From NCBI GenBank assembly GCA_900315315.1, contig OMYT01000006.1, positions 82,240 to 146,239 on the forward strand: 64,000 bases of DNA, read 5' to 3'. The notes beneath the pieces are model-generated. The model did not search any database and was not told the origin of the DNA. It saw only the letters and a list, made by a program, of their open reading frames with translations. A program made the position numbers and the translations under genes. Source of the DNA: an uncultured Eubacteriales bacterium. Lineage in GTDB: Bacteria; Bacillota; Clostridia; Christensenellales; Aristaeellaceae. Below, piece by piece: positions 33,520 through 42,554 of the stretch (the first letter of the stretch is position 1; each line of letters opens with the position of its first letter).

Positions 33520-34563
33520 ATGCTTGATTCAAGGCAACTGAAACGCGAGCGGTTCACGCCGCTGACTTATCTGTTTCTGACTGTGGCGCTTCTGTTCACC
33601 ATGATCCTGTGCATCTGTGTGGGCAGCGTCAGCATCTCCTTTTCCGATACTATCACTGCTGTCTGGAATGCAATCCGGGGGGTACCGGCTTCCGGAAGCA
33701 TCACCGGCAATATCATTCTGAATGTTCGTCTGCCCCGTGTTTTATGCGTGACATTGGCAGGGGCGGCTTTATCTTTATGCGGTGCGGCTATGCAAGGCTT
33801 GCTCCGCAATCCTTTGGCGGACGGATCCACCATGGGCGTATCCTCCGGTGCCGCTTTGGGCGCCGTCATCGCGATGGCCGCCGGTTTTACCCTTCCGGGA
33901 TTCAGCTACGGCGGTATTATGGTCACAGCCATGGCCTTTGCTTTCGGTTCACTGATTCTGATTCTCTCCCTGGCCTATTCACTTGATCATTCCCTGAGTA
34001 CAAACAGTATTATCCTGATCGGCGTTATCTTTACGATGTTCATTTCCAGCATTATCTCGCTGATCATTACTTTTGCCAGTGATCATACCCGCTCCCTCAG
34101 TTTTTGGACTTTAGGCTCTTTCTCCGGCGTGAATTATGATCAGGCAAAGTTGCTGTTCATTGCACTGGTCATCTGCGGCGGGATTCTGATCCGTCTTTCT
34201 TCCGAACTGAATGCTTTTGCCATCGGTGAGGACAATGCCCGCCATATCGGCGTGAATGTAAAACGGGTAAAACTGATCGTGCTCATTACAGTATCTGTAC
34301 TCATCGGCGTATGCGTTTCGATTTCCGGCACCATCAGTTTCGTCGGGCTGGTCATGCCGCATATTGCCAGGATGCTGGTCGGGCCGAATCATAAACGGCT
34401 GTTACCGGCTTCCCTGTTCTCCGGAGCCATTTTTCTGCTGCTCGCCGATCTGGCCGCCCGGACCATTCTCAGCCCGATCGAGCTTTCGATCGGTGTGGTC
34501 ACTTCGCTGGTCGGTGCCGTCGCATTCGTGGTTATTTTCTACAGAACAAGAAAAAGGGGGTGA
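33520..34563 (+). CDS. btuC: FecCD/BtuC-type ABC permease
   Basis: 347 residues with about ten membrane helices. The family motifs LRLPRVL-like (VRLPRVLCVTLAGAALSLCG), GLLRNPLADGSTMGVSSGA and FVGLVMPHIARMLVG (the coupling-helix region) are clear. Iron-siderophore and cobalamin permeases share these motifs; the riboswitch assigns cobalamin. The stop overlaps the start of the ATPase gene (GTGA). Confidence 0.88.
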   Translation: MLDSRQLKRERFTPLTYLFLTVALLFTMILCICVGSVSISFSDTITAVWNAIRGVPASGSITGNIILNVRLPRVLCVTLAGAALSLCGAAMQGLLRNPLADGSTMGVSSGAALGAVIAMAAGFTLPGFSYGGIMVTAMAFAFGSLILILSLAYSLDHSLSTNSIILIGVIFTMFISSIISLIITFASDHTRSLSFWTLGSFSGVNYDQAKLLFIALVICGGILIRLSSELNAFAIGEDNARHIGVNVKRVKLIVLITVSVLIGVCVSISGTISFVGLVMPHIARMLVGPNHKRLLPASLFSGAIFLLLADLAARTILSPIELSIGVVTSLVGAVAFVVIFYRTRKRG

Positions 34564-35327
34564 CAGCGATTCTACGGGGAAACCATATTACAGTCCGTTA
34601 TGGCAGTCATACCGTTGTCGATGATCTGTCCTTCCAGCTGGATGAAGGTCAGTGGCTGATGCTGGCCGGGCCGAACGGCGCCGGGAAAAGCACCCTGATC
34701 GAAGCCATCGCACAGGGAGTGCCCTATACCGGCAGCATTCAATGGGAATGTCTGGATCTTTGCTCGCTGAAACCGTCGCAGCTTGCACAGAAAATCGGCG
34801 TATTATCCCAGAAAAACAACGTCGGCTATGCCTATACCGTAGCAGAAGTCGTAGGGCTCGGCAGATATGCTTATCGGTCCGGTTTCTTTTCAAGTGCTGA
34901 CGATCATGGTAAATCGCTGGTCGAAAACGCTCTGGAAATAACCGGCCTGACCGATCTGCGCCATGCCAGTATGCTTACGCTTTCCGGCGGTGAAACACAG
35001 CGGGTTTTTCTGGCTCAGGTTCTCGCTCAGAACCCGCAGATTCTGGTTCTTGACGAACCGGCCAATCATCTGGATCTGAATTATCAGCAGCAGATCTTTT
35101 CATTGATCCAGGAATGGCTGAAGGAACCCGGCCGGGCTGTCCTGTCCGTTGTCCATGATTTGAGCCTGGCGCGGAAATACGGCACACACGCCATCCTGAT
35201 GGATCATGGAAAAAGCATATCCCAGGGGATCATCAGCGACGTCATGACACCTGACAATCTTCAGCAGGTCTATGGCATGAATGTCTATGAATGGATGCGG
35301 GAAATGCTTTCACAATGGCAGAGATGA
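34560..35327 (+). CDS. btuD: ABC transporter ATPase (BtuD-like)
   Basis: 255 residues. Walker A GPNGAGKST, Q-loop LSQKNN, signature LSGGETQR, Walker B ILVLDEPANHLD and H-loop VVHD, the arrangement of iron/B12 importer ATPases. The GTG start overlaps the permease stop. It completes the btuFCD unit. Confidence 0.88.
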   Translation: MTAILRGNHITVRYGSHTVVDDLSFQLDEGQWLMLAGPNGAGKSTLIEAIAQGVPYTGSIQWECLDLCSLKPSQLAQKIGVLSQKNNVGYAYTVAEVVGLGRYAYRSGFFSSADDHGKSLVENALEITGLTDLRHASMLTLSGGETQRVFLAQVLAQNPQILVLDEPANHLDLNYQQQIFSLIQEWLKEPGRAVLSVVHDLSLARKYGTHAILMDHGKSISQGIISDVMTPDNLQQVYGMNVYEWMREMLSQWQR

Positions 35328-35343
35328 CCTTTTCCCTTTTATG

Positions 35344-35352
35344 TGATATAAT
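35344..35352 (+). promoter_or_regulatory. Extended -10 promoter of the diguanylate cyclase gene
   Basis: TGATATAAT (TG-n-TATAAT), 55 bases before the start codon; no clear -35. Confidence 0.5.
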
Positions 35353-35406
35353 AGCATGTCACTGTACAACTGACAGCCGGGTTCATCCTGAAGGAGCTGA
35401 ACTGTT

Positions 35407-36540
35407 TTGAATCTTCAGTCGATTGTGATCACAAACTGCATCGGGATCTTTCTGTCCCTGATTGTGATGTACAGCAGCCATATGGTCCGCAAAGGGAGAG
35501 ACCTGGATTCCCGCTTGCTGACCGCGCTGCTGATCAGTTCCTGCAGCTGCTGTCTGATGGAAATGATTTCCTTCCTTGTGGACGGACATGCAACTACGTT
35601 CTGCATCGTTGTATCCTGGATATCAAACACCTGGATTTATATCGCAAACCCGGTAGTATCCACGCTGTGGCTCCTGTATACGGATTATCATCTTCACAGG
35701 AAAGCAAAGCGGCTGACAACAACCTACCGGCTTCATCTGATCCTGCTCGCCGCCAGCATAATCGTTATCATCGGGAATCTCTTCGGACAATACCTGTTCA
35801 CCATTGATGCACAGAACGTCTACGCAAGGCGACCGGCATCCTATTCCATCTATTTTGTAACCGCCTTCATGCTCGGGTCCAGTATTGTCGAGGTCATCAG
35901 ATACCGGCGCTGCCATCGTAATGCCATCTTTTTCCCGATCTGGGCATTTCTGGCGCCGGTCTTCATCGGAATGGTTATTCAGTCCCTGATCTACGGCATC
36001 TCCCTGGGCTGGTGCTGCACCGCAATCGGCCTTGCAGCCCTCTATATGAGCATGCAGAACGAACTGGCTTACCGGGATTCGCTGACAGGGCTGTACAATC
36101 GTCAGTATCTTTCCTATGTCCTGAATTCCTGGAACGGGCACAGCGGTATCATGATTGATATGGATTACTTCAAGGAGATCAACGACAAATTCGGTCACTC
36201 CGTCGGCGATCAGGCCCTGAGGGATACCGCCGGTATTCTGCTGGAGATCTGTCCTGAGAACAGCATTGTCATCCGTTTCGCGGGAGATGAATTCATCCTT
36301 CTGCTGACAGCCAGACAGGAGATTCTCATTCAGAAAGTCGAGGAAAAACTGAAAAACGCTGTAGAGGATTTCAACCGGACTTCTGATCGTCCGTATAAGA
36401 TCAGCCTGTCCATGGGGCATGCGCTCTTTGATCAGAAAGATGAGGACAGTTTCCTGGACGCCATCGACACCGCAATGTATAAAGACAAGCAGGCCAGGCA
36501 CGCTTCCGGGGAACTGAGAGAGAGAAGGCGGGATCGCTGA
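35407..36540 (+). CDS. Membrane-bound GGDEF diguanylate cyclase
   Basis: 377 residues. The N-terminal 215 residues hold about seven membrane helices with no recognised sensor motif. The C-terminal GGDEF domain (about 215-370) has DSLTGLYNRQYL, then GIMIDMDYFKEINDKFGH and RFAGDEFI. The active-site signature is AGDEF, a change at the first Gly found in many active enzymes. No RxxD inhibitory site is evident. The start is a TTG with GAAGGAG nine bases upstream. Makes cyclic di-GMP, if active. Confidence 0.83.
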   Translation: MNLQSIVITNCIGIFLSLIVMYSSHMVRKGRDLDSRLLTALLISSCSCCLMEMISFLVDGHATTFCIVVSWISNTWIYIANPVVSTLWLLYTDYHLHRKAKRLTTTYRLHLILLAASIIVIIGNLFGQYLFTIDAQNVYARRPASYSIYFVTAFMLGSSIVEVIRYRRCHRNAIFFPIWAFLAPVFIGMVIQSLIYGISLGWCCTAIGLAALYMSMQNELAYRDSLTGLYNRQYLSYVLNSWNGHSGIMIDMDYFKEINDKFGHSVGDQALRDTAGILLEICPENSIVIRFAGDEFILLLTARQEILIQKVEEKLKNAVEDFNRTSDRPYKISLSMGHALFDQKDEDSFLDAIDTAMYKDKQARHASGELRERRRDR

Positions 36541-36555
36541 TCCCGCCCTTCGCTT
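36527..36555 (+). terminator. Terminator overlapping the cyclase stop codon
   Basis: A perfect 9-bp stem GGCGGGATC/GATCCCGCC (36527-36547) with loop GCT, followed by a T-rich CTTCGCTTTT. The stop codon lies inside the hairpin. Confidence 0.65.
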
Positions 36556-36579
36556 TTCCGTCCGTCATTGTGACCGTTC

Positions 36580-37200
36580 TCAATGGTTTTCAGCCACCGG
36601 GATCTTCCCGAAATGCCTGTACGCCAGGATCCCGATCGGAATAAAATAGATACACCAGAACAGCAGCGCGATACCGCCTCCGTGCCCGGAGTTCCCCTCC
36701 GCCATATGGGTAAACATCCCGGTCATCGGCATGAAGAAGCAGCTGAGGAAAAAGACTCCGTGGATGATCATCAGCCATTTCAGCCACCGGTCCGGCTTGG
36801 TCTCCGCCCGGATTGACAGACCGATGAAAAATGTGGAAAGCGCCATCATGCCATAGCCCAGCAAATCATAATTGAACAGCAGTCCGCCCTTCTGATAATC
36901 CAGCACCCGCGCTGCCTGATCGTTCATCTCTTCCAGGCGGACGGTGGTCGTCTGCGCATAATAAACCAACAGGATCAGCACGGCATAAACTGCCGACAGG
37001 ACCAATCCGATCGTCGCCGCCACTCTTGTCTGTTCACTGCTCTCATGGTGGAATCCCGCGGACATCATGATATAGCCGATGGGAAGGAACATGCAGACCA
37101 GATAGGAACCGAAGTTAAAACTGCAGAGAATAAATACCGCAAAAAGAAATACCGTAACCGTAACGATCGCCGCACCGATTTTTGCCAACAACTGATTCAT
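36580..37200 (-). CDS. Polytopic membrane protein of unknown function
   Basis: 206 residues with about six membrane segments (near 7-27, 29-47, 62-82, 108-128, 141-160 and 175-196). A His/Met-containing stretch MPMTGMFTHMAEGNSGHGGG could bind metal. No family recognised. Its ATG overlaps the stop of the TetR gene (37197-37200), so it is the co-expressed target of that regulator. Confidence 0.7.
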   Translation of the reverse strand: MNQLLAKIGAAIVTVTVFLFAVFILCSFNFGSYLVCMFLPIGYIMMSAGFHHESSEQTRVAATIGLVLSAVYAVLILLVYYAQTTTVRLEEMNDQAARVLDYQKGGLLFNYDLLGYGMMALSTFFIGLSIRAETKPDRWLKWLMIIHGVFFLSCFFMPMTGMFTHMAEGNSGHGGGIALLFWCIYFIPIGILAYRHFGKIPVAENH

Positions 37201-37814
37201 ACTGACCTCCCGTAAAGTTTGTTGAATTGCCGGATATGGTTCTCAAGCATCCTGATGGCATCCGGTTCCCTGTCAGGATCACGATCGCAAACCGTCATCA
37301 TCATATAGAACGGTGCGTAGAACTGGAGCGTCATGGTTTCCACATCATCTGTCTGCAAAATCCCCTGCGCTGCCATCAGTCCAAGCAGTGTCCCGTGATA
37401 ACGAAGCGGATCATCCACATAACGATTCATATAGGCCTCTGCCAGTTCCCGATTGTGAAACTGCTCAATTGTAAGCATTTTTCGAAACCTTCGGGTATAA
37501 TCATCATGGAGTTCATACCCGAACAGCTCAAGGCCCAGTTTGACCAGCCTGTCTTCTGACAGGCTTCTGTAAATCTCCGCGTCTTTTGCCGGATTATTTC
37601 CTTGAATGTGGAGCTGTTTAGCCTGTTCAAGGAACCGAAGGTGCATCTCCTCAACAATCGCATCAAAAATAGCTTGTTTGCTCTTGTAATGTTTATACAA
37701 AGAGGGCGCCTTAATCCCAACCCGCTGCGCAATCTCACCGACAAAGACGTTCGCATAGCCTTTTTCCGAAAACAACGTCAGTGCTTCGTCCAGAATCCTT
37801 TGTTTTGTTCCCAT
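37197..37814 (-). CDS. TetR/AcrR-family transcriptional regulator
   Basis: About 205 residues. The start is at 37814 (MGTKQRILDEAL) with AGGAGGG close upstream. The HTH is ALTLFSEKGYANVFVGEIAQ...APSLYKHYKSKQAIFDAI. The ligand domain is unassigned. It forms a two-gene operon with the membrane protein and is probably autorepressed through two GCTAA-N6-TTAGC sites in its promoter. Confidence 0.88.
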   Translation of the reverse strand: MGTKQRILDEALTLFSEKGYANVFVGEIAQRVGIKAPSLYKHYKSKQAIFDAIVEEMHLRFLEQAKQLHIQGNNPAKDAEIYRSLSEDRLVKLGLELFGYELHDDYTRRFRKMLTIEQFHNRELAEAYMNRYVDDPLRYHGTLLGLMAAQGILQTDDVETMTLQFYAPFYMMMTVCDRDPDREPDAIRMLENHIRQFNKLYGRSV

Positions 37815-37835
37815 ATACCCTCCTGTTCCAAATAA

Positions 37836-37883
37836 GCTAACCGTGATTAGCCTCATTATAGGCTAATTTGAATTAGCTGTCAA
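37836..37883 (-). promoter_or_regulatory. Consensus promoter with two GCTAA-N6-TTAGC operators
   Basis: On the minus strand TTGACA (37878-37883) and TATAAT (37855-37860) are spaced 17 bases, a full consensus promoter. One palindrome GCTAA-TTTGAA-TTAGC (37862-37877) fills the spacer. The second, GCTAA-CCGTGA-TTAGC (37836-37851), follows the -10. Centres are 26 bases apart. Typical TetR autorepression. Confidence 0.78.
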
Positions 37884-37888
37884 CCCCC

Positions 37889-37914
37889 AAAAAGAAAACT
37901 GCCGTGCAGGCAGT
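37889..37914 (-). terminator. Terminator of the MGMT-like gene
   Basis: Stem ACTGCC/GGCAGT with a 5-base loop (37898-37914), followed on the minus strand by TTTCTTTTT. It lies 36 bases after the MGMT-like stop. Confidence 0.6.
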
Positions 37915-37949
37915 CTCTTTACATCCCATTATTATCATTTCATTCTTTT

Positions 37950-38258
37950 TCAGCAATCCCATTGATGGATCTTCATGTTGACACAGCCGTTCTCCAGAAA
38001 TGTTATACCCTCCTGCAATAATCGTTCCCGCTGCTCCGGAAAGTGCGGCGCGAGTCTGCCCTCATGATTAACCACCCGGTGACAGGGATAACTGCCATAG
38101 AACCCGGCCATACTCAACACCTTGCCCACAAGCCGTGCGTTTTGATCTCTTCCGATCAGCCTGGCGATCTGACCATATGATGCGACACATCCCTGCGGTA
38201 TTTCCTCCACCACAGAAAGGATCTCATAAATCAGCGCTTCGTCCAGTATCTTCTTCAT
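37950..38258 (-). CDS. MGMT-type DNA alkyltransferase-domain protein
   Basis: 102 residues. Contains IPQGCVASYGQIARLIG (the DNA-binding winged helix) and the active-site PCHRVV with its Cys, then GRLAP and RERLLQEGI. It lacks the N-terminal domain of full Ogt/Ada and is the size of alkyltransferase-like proteins, but the reactive Cys is kept, so it may still accept alkyl groups from O6-alkylguanine. Confidence 0.82.
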   Translation of the reverse strand: MKKILDEALIYEILSVVEEIPQGCVASYGQIARLIGRDQNARLVGKVLSMAGFYGSYPCHRVVNHEGRLAPHFPEQRERLLQEGITFLENGCVNMKIHQWDC

Positions 38259-38301
38259 TGTTTCCCCGGCATTTCTGTTCTGACTCTTGTCTTTTATCTT
38301 G

Positions 38302-38754
38302 CTACTTTCCTGTCGGAATTGCTTCGTTCAGGCTCTTGTTGCGGTAGTTCAGGTTCGTTCTCAGAGAATAACCCTGCCGTTCCCAGAAAGCATTGGCTGC
38401 CTCATTATCCTTGAAAACCAGGCCGAAGATTTTCTGAATGCCCTCTTTTTTCAGCGCTTCTTCAGCCAAAGCAACCAGATGGCCGGCAATCCCCATCCGA
38501 CGGTAATCCGGATGAACGCACATATGATGGATGATTGCCCGGCGGCCGTCATGTCCCGTCAGAATTACTCCGATCATCTGATCATCTTTCACCGCAGCAA
38601 AGCAGGTATTCGGGTTCCGTTTCAGATATCTCCCGATGCCGTCGCGGGAATCATCGACAGGGTTCAGGGCCCGGCGGCTTTGCTCCGTGCTGTTCCACAA
38701 TTCATACATGGCATCATAATCATCGATAGTTACCAATCTTACCGTATATTCCAT
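38302..38754 (-). CDS. GNAT-family N-acetyltransferase
   Basis: About 150 residues. HMCVHPDYRRMGIAGHLVALAEEAL is the acetyl-CoA motif, and NEAANAFWERQGY the C-terminal strand. The start is at 38754 (MEYTVRLV) with GGGAG six bases upstream. Substrate unknown. Confidence 0.82.
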   Translation of the reverse strand: MEYTVRLVTIDDYDAMYELWNSTEQSRRALNPVDDSRDGIGRYLKRNPNTCFAAVKDDQMIGVILTGHDGRRAIIHHMCVHPDYRRMGIAGHLVALAEEALKKEGIQKIFGLVFKDNEAANAFWERQGYSLRTNLNYRNKSLNEAIPTGK

Positions 38755-38796
38755 ACCGTTCTCCCTGCACGTGTTTTTTTCACAAAGCATTCCCGT

Positions 38797-39609
38797 TCAG
38801 CTTTCAAGAAGGTTCCTGATCACCTTCGTAATCGTTGATTCCCCTTTATGGTTCCATCTGAACTGTACGTCGCTGCCGACAGACGGTTTTTCACTCAAAC
38901 CCTCTGAAAGCTTTGCCGGAATCAGAAGTTCCCAATACCTGACATAATAGATATCACCATTAATCGTTTCAACAACGCCCAGATGCTGCTCAAAGATCTG
39001 CATGAATCCTTCCTGAACCTTGACCTTACGGTAAACAGGGAATTCTTTATTGATCTCATCGAGCCTGTCCTGATCTTCCAGCTTGTCAACATCCGCGCTT
39101 TCGATCAGTCTGCCTTTGATAACCGATACATCATCGCAAAGCGGCAGGCACATCAGTGCGTCAAAGGTGTTCCCTTCGGCGTCTGTAATGCCGATTTCAG
39201 CGCCGCGCCTAAATCCGAATCTCGGATAGTAATTCGGTTCGCCCATCAATGCGATAGCAGCAACACCTGCTTCTTTTGCAAGCTTGATGGTTTCCCGCAT
39301 CAGGGCGCCGCCTATATCATTCCCCTCGAGCGTAGGTTCCACTGCCAAAGGGCCGAAGGTGGCAATTTCCTGCCGGACATCACCGTCAACCAGCCAGGCC
39401 CGTGTATAATATACAGCCCCCACGATCCTGCCATCCAATTCGGCGATCCGGCTGATTTCCGGAAGGTAATCGTCTGACTCCCTGATAATGCGGATCAGAA
39501 AATGCTCTGTGCACCCGGGCCAGTATTTGTTCCAGAAACTGCGCATGGTCATGAGTTCCGTTGCCTTATAATCTTCCGGCCTTTCAGGACGGATTATCAA
39601 ATGATTCAT
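38797..39609 (-). CDS. GNAT-family N-acetyltransferase with C-terminal extension
   Basis: About 270 residues. The N-terminal 160 residues form a YhbS-like GNAT domain (FGPLAVEPTLEGNDIGGALMRETIKLA; NYYPRFGFRRGAEIG). The C-terminal 100 residues (VYRKVKVQEGFMQIFEQHLGVVE; YYVRYWELLIPAKLSEGL; VQFRWNHKGESTITKVI) are a beta-rich extension of unknown role. Start ATG at 39609, with GGAGG further upstream than usual. Confidence 0.78.
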   Translation of the reverse strand: MNHLIIRPERPEDYKATELMTMRSFWNKYWPGCTEHFLIRIIRESDDYLPEISRIAELDGRIVGAVYYTRAWLVDGDVRQEIATFGPLAVEPTLEGNDIGGALMRETIKLAKEAGVAAIALMGEPNYYPRFGFRRGAEIGITDAEGNTFDALMCLPLCDDVSVIKGRLIESADVDKLEDQDRLDEINKEFPVYRKVKVQEGFMQIFEQHLGVVETINGDIYYVRYWELLIPAKLSEGLSEKPSVGSDVQFRWNHKGESTITKVIRNLLES

Positions 39610-39662
39610 CACCGCTCAGACTTCCTCCTGCATACAAATGCCGGCTTATCCCGAATCACGGG

Positions 39663-40073
39663 TTAAGCTCTCCGCTCTCCCGTCCGGATAAAATCAATCA
39701 ATGTTTCAAGATCATCGAATTCATCATAATCTCCCATGATCCCCTCTCGATGATAGACGATACCTGCTTTTTCATTGATTTCCAGGCGATCCAGCAATGC
39801 CTCCGTCCCGTACCTGCGTGCATACTCCGTAAAAGCCAACGCTTTGATCTTGTTGCCGAACAGGCCCTTCCTGCATTCGGTATCCTGGCAAACCCAGCAG
39901 GCATCGATTCCTTTGGCAATGCAGCATTTCCTGTTTTCGCACCATTCCGCGTCCTTGCACCAGGACAGATCCAGGAAACCGTCCTGCTTACAGCCTTTAC
40001 AATTTACATTCTCAGAGCACAGGCAGCAGGCCAGTCCGCATCTGGCAATTCCCAATTCACGCTTCATTTGCAT
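39663..40073 (-). CDS. DUF3795 family Cys-rich protein
   Basis: About 136 residues. The Cys cluster ARCGLACCLCSENVNCKGC, then CENRKCCIAKGIDACWVCQD, then a helical tail. The start is at 40073 with GGGGAG four bases upstream. Probably a metal or Fe-S binding protein; function unknown. It is the minimal form of the domain that occurs fused at 25520-26575 and 29788-30414. Confidence 0.78.
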   Translation of the reverse strand: MQMKRELGIARCGLACCLCSENVNCKGCKQDGFLDLSWCKDAEWCENRKCCIAKGIDACWVCQDTECRKGLFGNKIKALAFTEYARRYGTEALLDRLEINEKAGIVYHREGIMGDYDEFDDLETLIDFIRTGERRA

Positions 40074-40134
40074 TCTTCTCCCCTTCTGTACATCCTTCAC
40101 AGAGGTCATTATACTGCGAAACAGACAGAAAGAA

Positions 40135-40158
40135 AACCGGCTCATTGCAGAACCGGTT
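40135..40158 (-). terminator. Possible terminator of the FtsX-type transporter operon
   Basis: A 6-bp stem AACCGG/CCGGTT with a 12-base loop, followed on the minus strand by TTCTTTCTG. It lies 35 bases after the permease stop. Weak stem. Confidence 0.4.
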
Positions 40159-40192
40159 AAAAGAATGCCGATGAACAGATTTGCAGCAGATG

Positions 40193-42487
40193 TCATTCAG
40201 CTGTCTTCAACGCCGCGACCATGTCAATATGCCTGTTCTTCCGGGCAACCATCAGGCCGACAGCCAGCGAGACGCCGAAGGTCAGCAGGATACTAACCAG
40301 CCAGGTCGGCAGGCCCAGCACCAGTTTCAGCTCATATTCGGAAGCCAGTGCCGTCAGCAGGTACTGCAGTACGCCGACACCGACCGGAATACCGATCAGA
40401 ATCCCCAGTACCGTCAGCCACAGGTTCTGGCTGATCAGCAGCCGGCCGATCTTGGAATCTTTAAATCCGACCACCTTCAGCGTCGCCATTTCCCGGTAGC
40501 GTTCGGTGTAGCTCATCACGCCCAGGTTATACAGCACCACGATGCCCAGGATCACCGCTGCGATCACCAGCAGCCAGATCATCTTGTTCATCAGATCCAT
40601 GAAAACGTCGAAGGAATCCATGATCGACTGCTTGCTCTGCCGGTTCAGGATCCGGGCATCCTCCGGGATCTCTGCGGCATCCGTAAACACAGATCCGACC
40701 GTATAGTCAATCCCCGTCTTGTCCGCAAAGGTATCCGTCATGACAATGCCTTCCGTCATGGAATCCAGCACCCCGGCGACAGGGACGGTATAATGTTCGC
40801 TGCTGTCATAGGGCGAGAAGGACAGTTCGTCCCCCTTCTTCAGGTGATACTCCCGTGCAATCCTTGAACAGATATAGACTCCGTCATCCGTCAGCGGAAT
40901 CATCTTCATATCCTCATCGGCAAAACGGACCTTGTCACGGGTAATCGAATAGATCTCCAGCGAATATCCCCTGTCGCCGATCTGGATCGCTCGCGAAGCG
41001 GCCCAGTCTCCGTCCAGGGATTCCGCCAGCTTCTTTCCTTCCTCCGGCGTCATGTTATCGGCATCCAGATTGACCCGGGTCGTATAGTTGATTGCTTTCT
41101 CATAGAAAACATCCAGGAAGGCGTCCATGGTATCCTTCATTCCCAGGCCGCCGACCAGCAGCACCATACATCCGACGATCCCGAAGAGCGTCATCAGGCC
41201 CCGGGCCTTATGCCGGACACAGTCCCGGAGATTCCACTTCGTGCCGAAGCCCAGCCGCTTGAACCGTTTTGTTTCCTCAAACCTCAGATGTTTCATTCTC
41301 TTCGGGGAATACGGCCGCAGCGCGTCCGCCGCGGTGCCCTGCAACATCTTCCGCACGGACAGGAACCCGATGAACATCAGGAACACGTTGATCCCGATAA
41401 TCACAAGCCACGTAAAGCCCGGTGCACGCAGCGTCCAGGACGGCATATCGATATAGGTGGCCATCGCGCCGTCCGGATTCATGATAAACCAGCCCAGGCC
41501 GTATCCGATCCCGATCCCCAGAATAGTTCCGAGCAGCCCGATGATCAGCGCATAGGCTGAGTAATGAACCAGGATTCGCCTGTCCTTAAACCCCAGCGCT
41601 TTGAATGTACCGATCTGGGTCTTCTCGCTGGCACAGATCCGGTGCATGGTGGTCACCATTGTCAGAATCGCGATCGCCAGGAACAGCACCGGCAGGATGG
41701 ACGCCATAGTCTTCCCTTCGTTCACTTCTCCCTGCGCCTCCGCCCAGGAAACTGTTTCATCCTTGGACAGGATCAGCCTCGTGCTCCCCAGCGCTTTGTC
41801 CGCCGCTTCCACAAAAGCCGCTTTATCCAGGGAAGATTTGACATTGATCTGATGATACAGGGAACCGATCATGGCTTTGTACAGCACAGGAATGGAACGG
41901 TCCAGCATAGCCGGGGAAATATATACGAAACCGTAAGAAGAATAATCCGGCATCATCTGGGTCGAATCCGGCAGGCAGATCAGGTATTCACTGGATTTAA
42001 CCAGTCCCTTAACAGTCCCCGAAATCGTAATTGTCTGATAGCTCAGCGTCAGCGGATCACCGACAGCAATCCCGTTGGCAGCCGCATAGGAATCCGAAAG
42101 CCAGAACCCGTCGGGATCCTCCGCGCTGTACGGTTCTCCCTGCATAACCAGCACACCGGAAACATTCATGTTTTCGCTGACAGTCAGCGCCAGCGTATCC
42201 GTATCATCCTTCACCGAAACATTCAGGGAAAGGAACCGGGTCGCATCGTCAACACCCTCTATTGCTTTCACAGCATCCAGATCCTCCGGGCTGAAGCCCT
42301 TGTCGGAATAGATCCGATAATCGGCAAACCCGGTTGCATCGTAAATCTCTTTGGTATTTACTTCCAGGGAATACCATTCCACATTGAATCCCAGAAAGAC
42401 ACCTACGCCCAGTGCGACCATAATCACCATGGAGATGAACTGGGCTTTGTACTGCCACAGCGTCCGAAACAGTTTCTTTAACAGCAT
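40193..42487 (-). CDS. FtsX-type ABC transporter permease
   Basis: About 764 residues. An N-terminal membrane helix and large extracytoplasmic MacB-like region are followed by a first FtsX block (about 255-385), a second helix with periplasmic region (about 410-620), and a second FtsX block (about 640-750; AAVILGIVVLYNLGVMSYTERYREMATLKVVGF). Start at the ATG at 42487 with AGAGGG six bases upstream. The partner ATPase is directly upstream. Such MacB-like machines export peptides or lipids, or couple to envelope stress. Controlled from the site I/J promoter. Confidence 0.87.
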   Translation of the reverse strand: MLLKKLFRTLWQYKAQFISMVIMVALGVGVFLGFNVEWYSLEVNTKEIYDATGFADYRIYSDKGFSPEDLDAVKAIEGVDDATRFLSLNVSVKDDTDTLALTVSENMNVSGVLVMQGEPYSAEDPDGFWLSDSYAAANGIAVGDPLTLSYQTITISGTVKGLVKSSEYLICLPDSTQMMPDYSSYGFVYISPAMLDRSIPVLYKAMIGSLYHQINVKSSLDKAAFVEAADKALGSTRLILSKDETVSWAEAQGEVNEGKTMASILPVLFLAIAILTMVTTMHRICASEKTQIGTFKALGFKDRRILVHYSAYALIIGLLGTILGIGIGYGLGWFIMNPDGAMATYIDMPSWTLRAPGFTWLVIIGINVFLMFIGFLSVRKMLQGTAADALRPYSPKRMKHLRFEETKRFKRLGFGTKWNLRDCVRHKARGLMTLFGIVGCMVLLVGGLGMKDTMDAFLDVFYEKAINYTTRVNLDADNMTPEEGKKLAESLDGDWAASRAIQIGDRGYSLEIYSITRDKVRFADEDMKMIPLTDDGVYICSRIAREYHLKKGDELSFSPYDSSEHYTVPVAGVLDSMTEGIVMTDTFADKTGIDYTVGSVFTDAAEIPEDARILNRQSKQSIMDSFDVFMDLMNKMIWLLVIAAVILGIVVLYNLGVMSYTERYREMATLKVVGFKDSKIGRLLISQNLWLTVLGILIGIPVGVGVLQYLLTALASEYELKLVLGLPTWLVSILLTFGVSLAVGLMVARKNRHIDMVAALKTAE

Positions 42488-42511
42488 ATCCAACCCTCTT
42501 TTTCATCTGAC

Positions 42512-42554
42512 CCGAAGGATTCCAGGGGTTCAACTCACCCGGAAAGCCCTTTGG
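42512..42554. repeat. Interspersed structured repeat, short form (R1)
   Basis: Plus strand runs CCGAAGG...TTCCAGGGG...CCGGAAAGCCCTTTGG. It abuts the stop codon of the ATPase gene at 42555 and fills most of the gap to the permease. It pairs CC-x-GGGG with CCCTTTGG. One of five copies in 42-60 kb. Confidence 0.65.
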
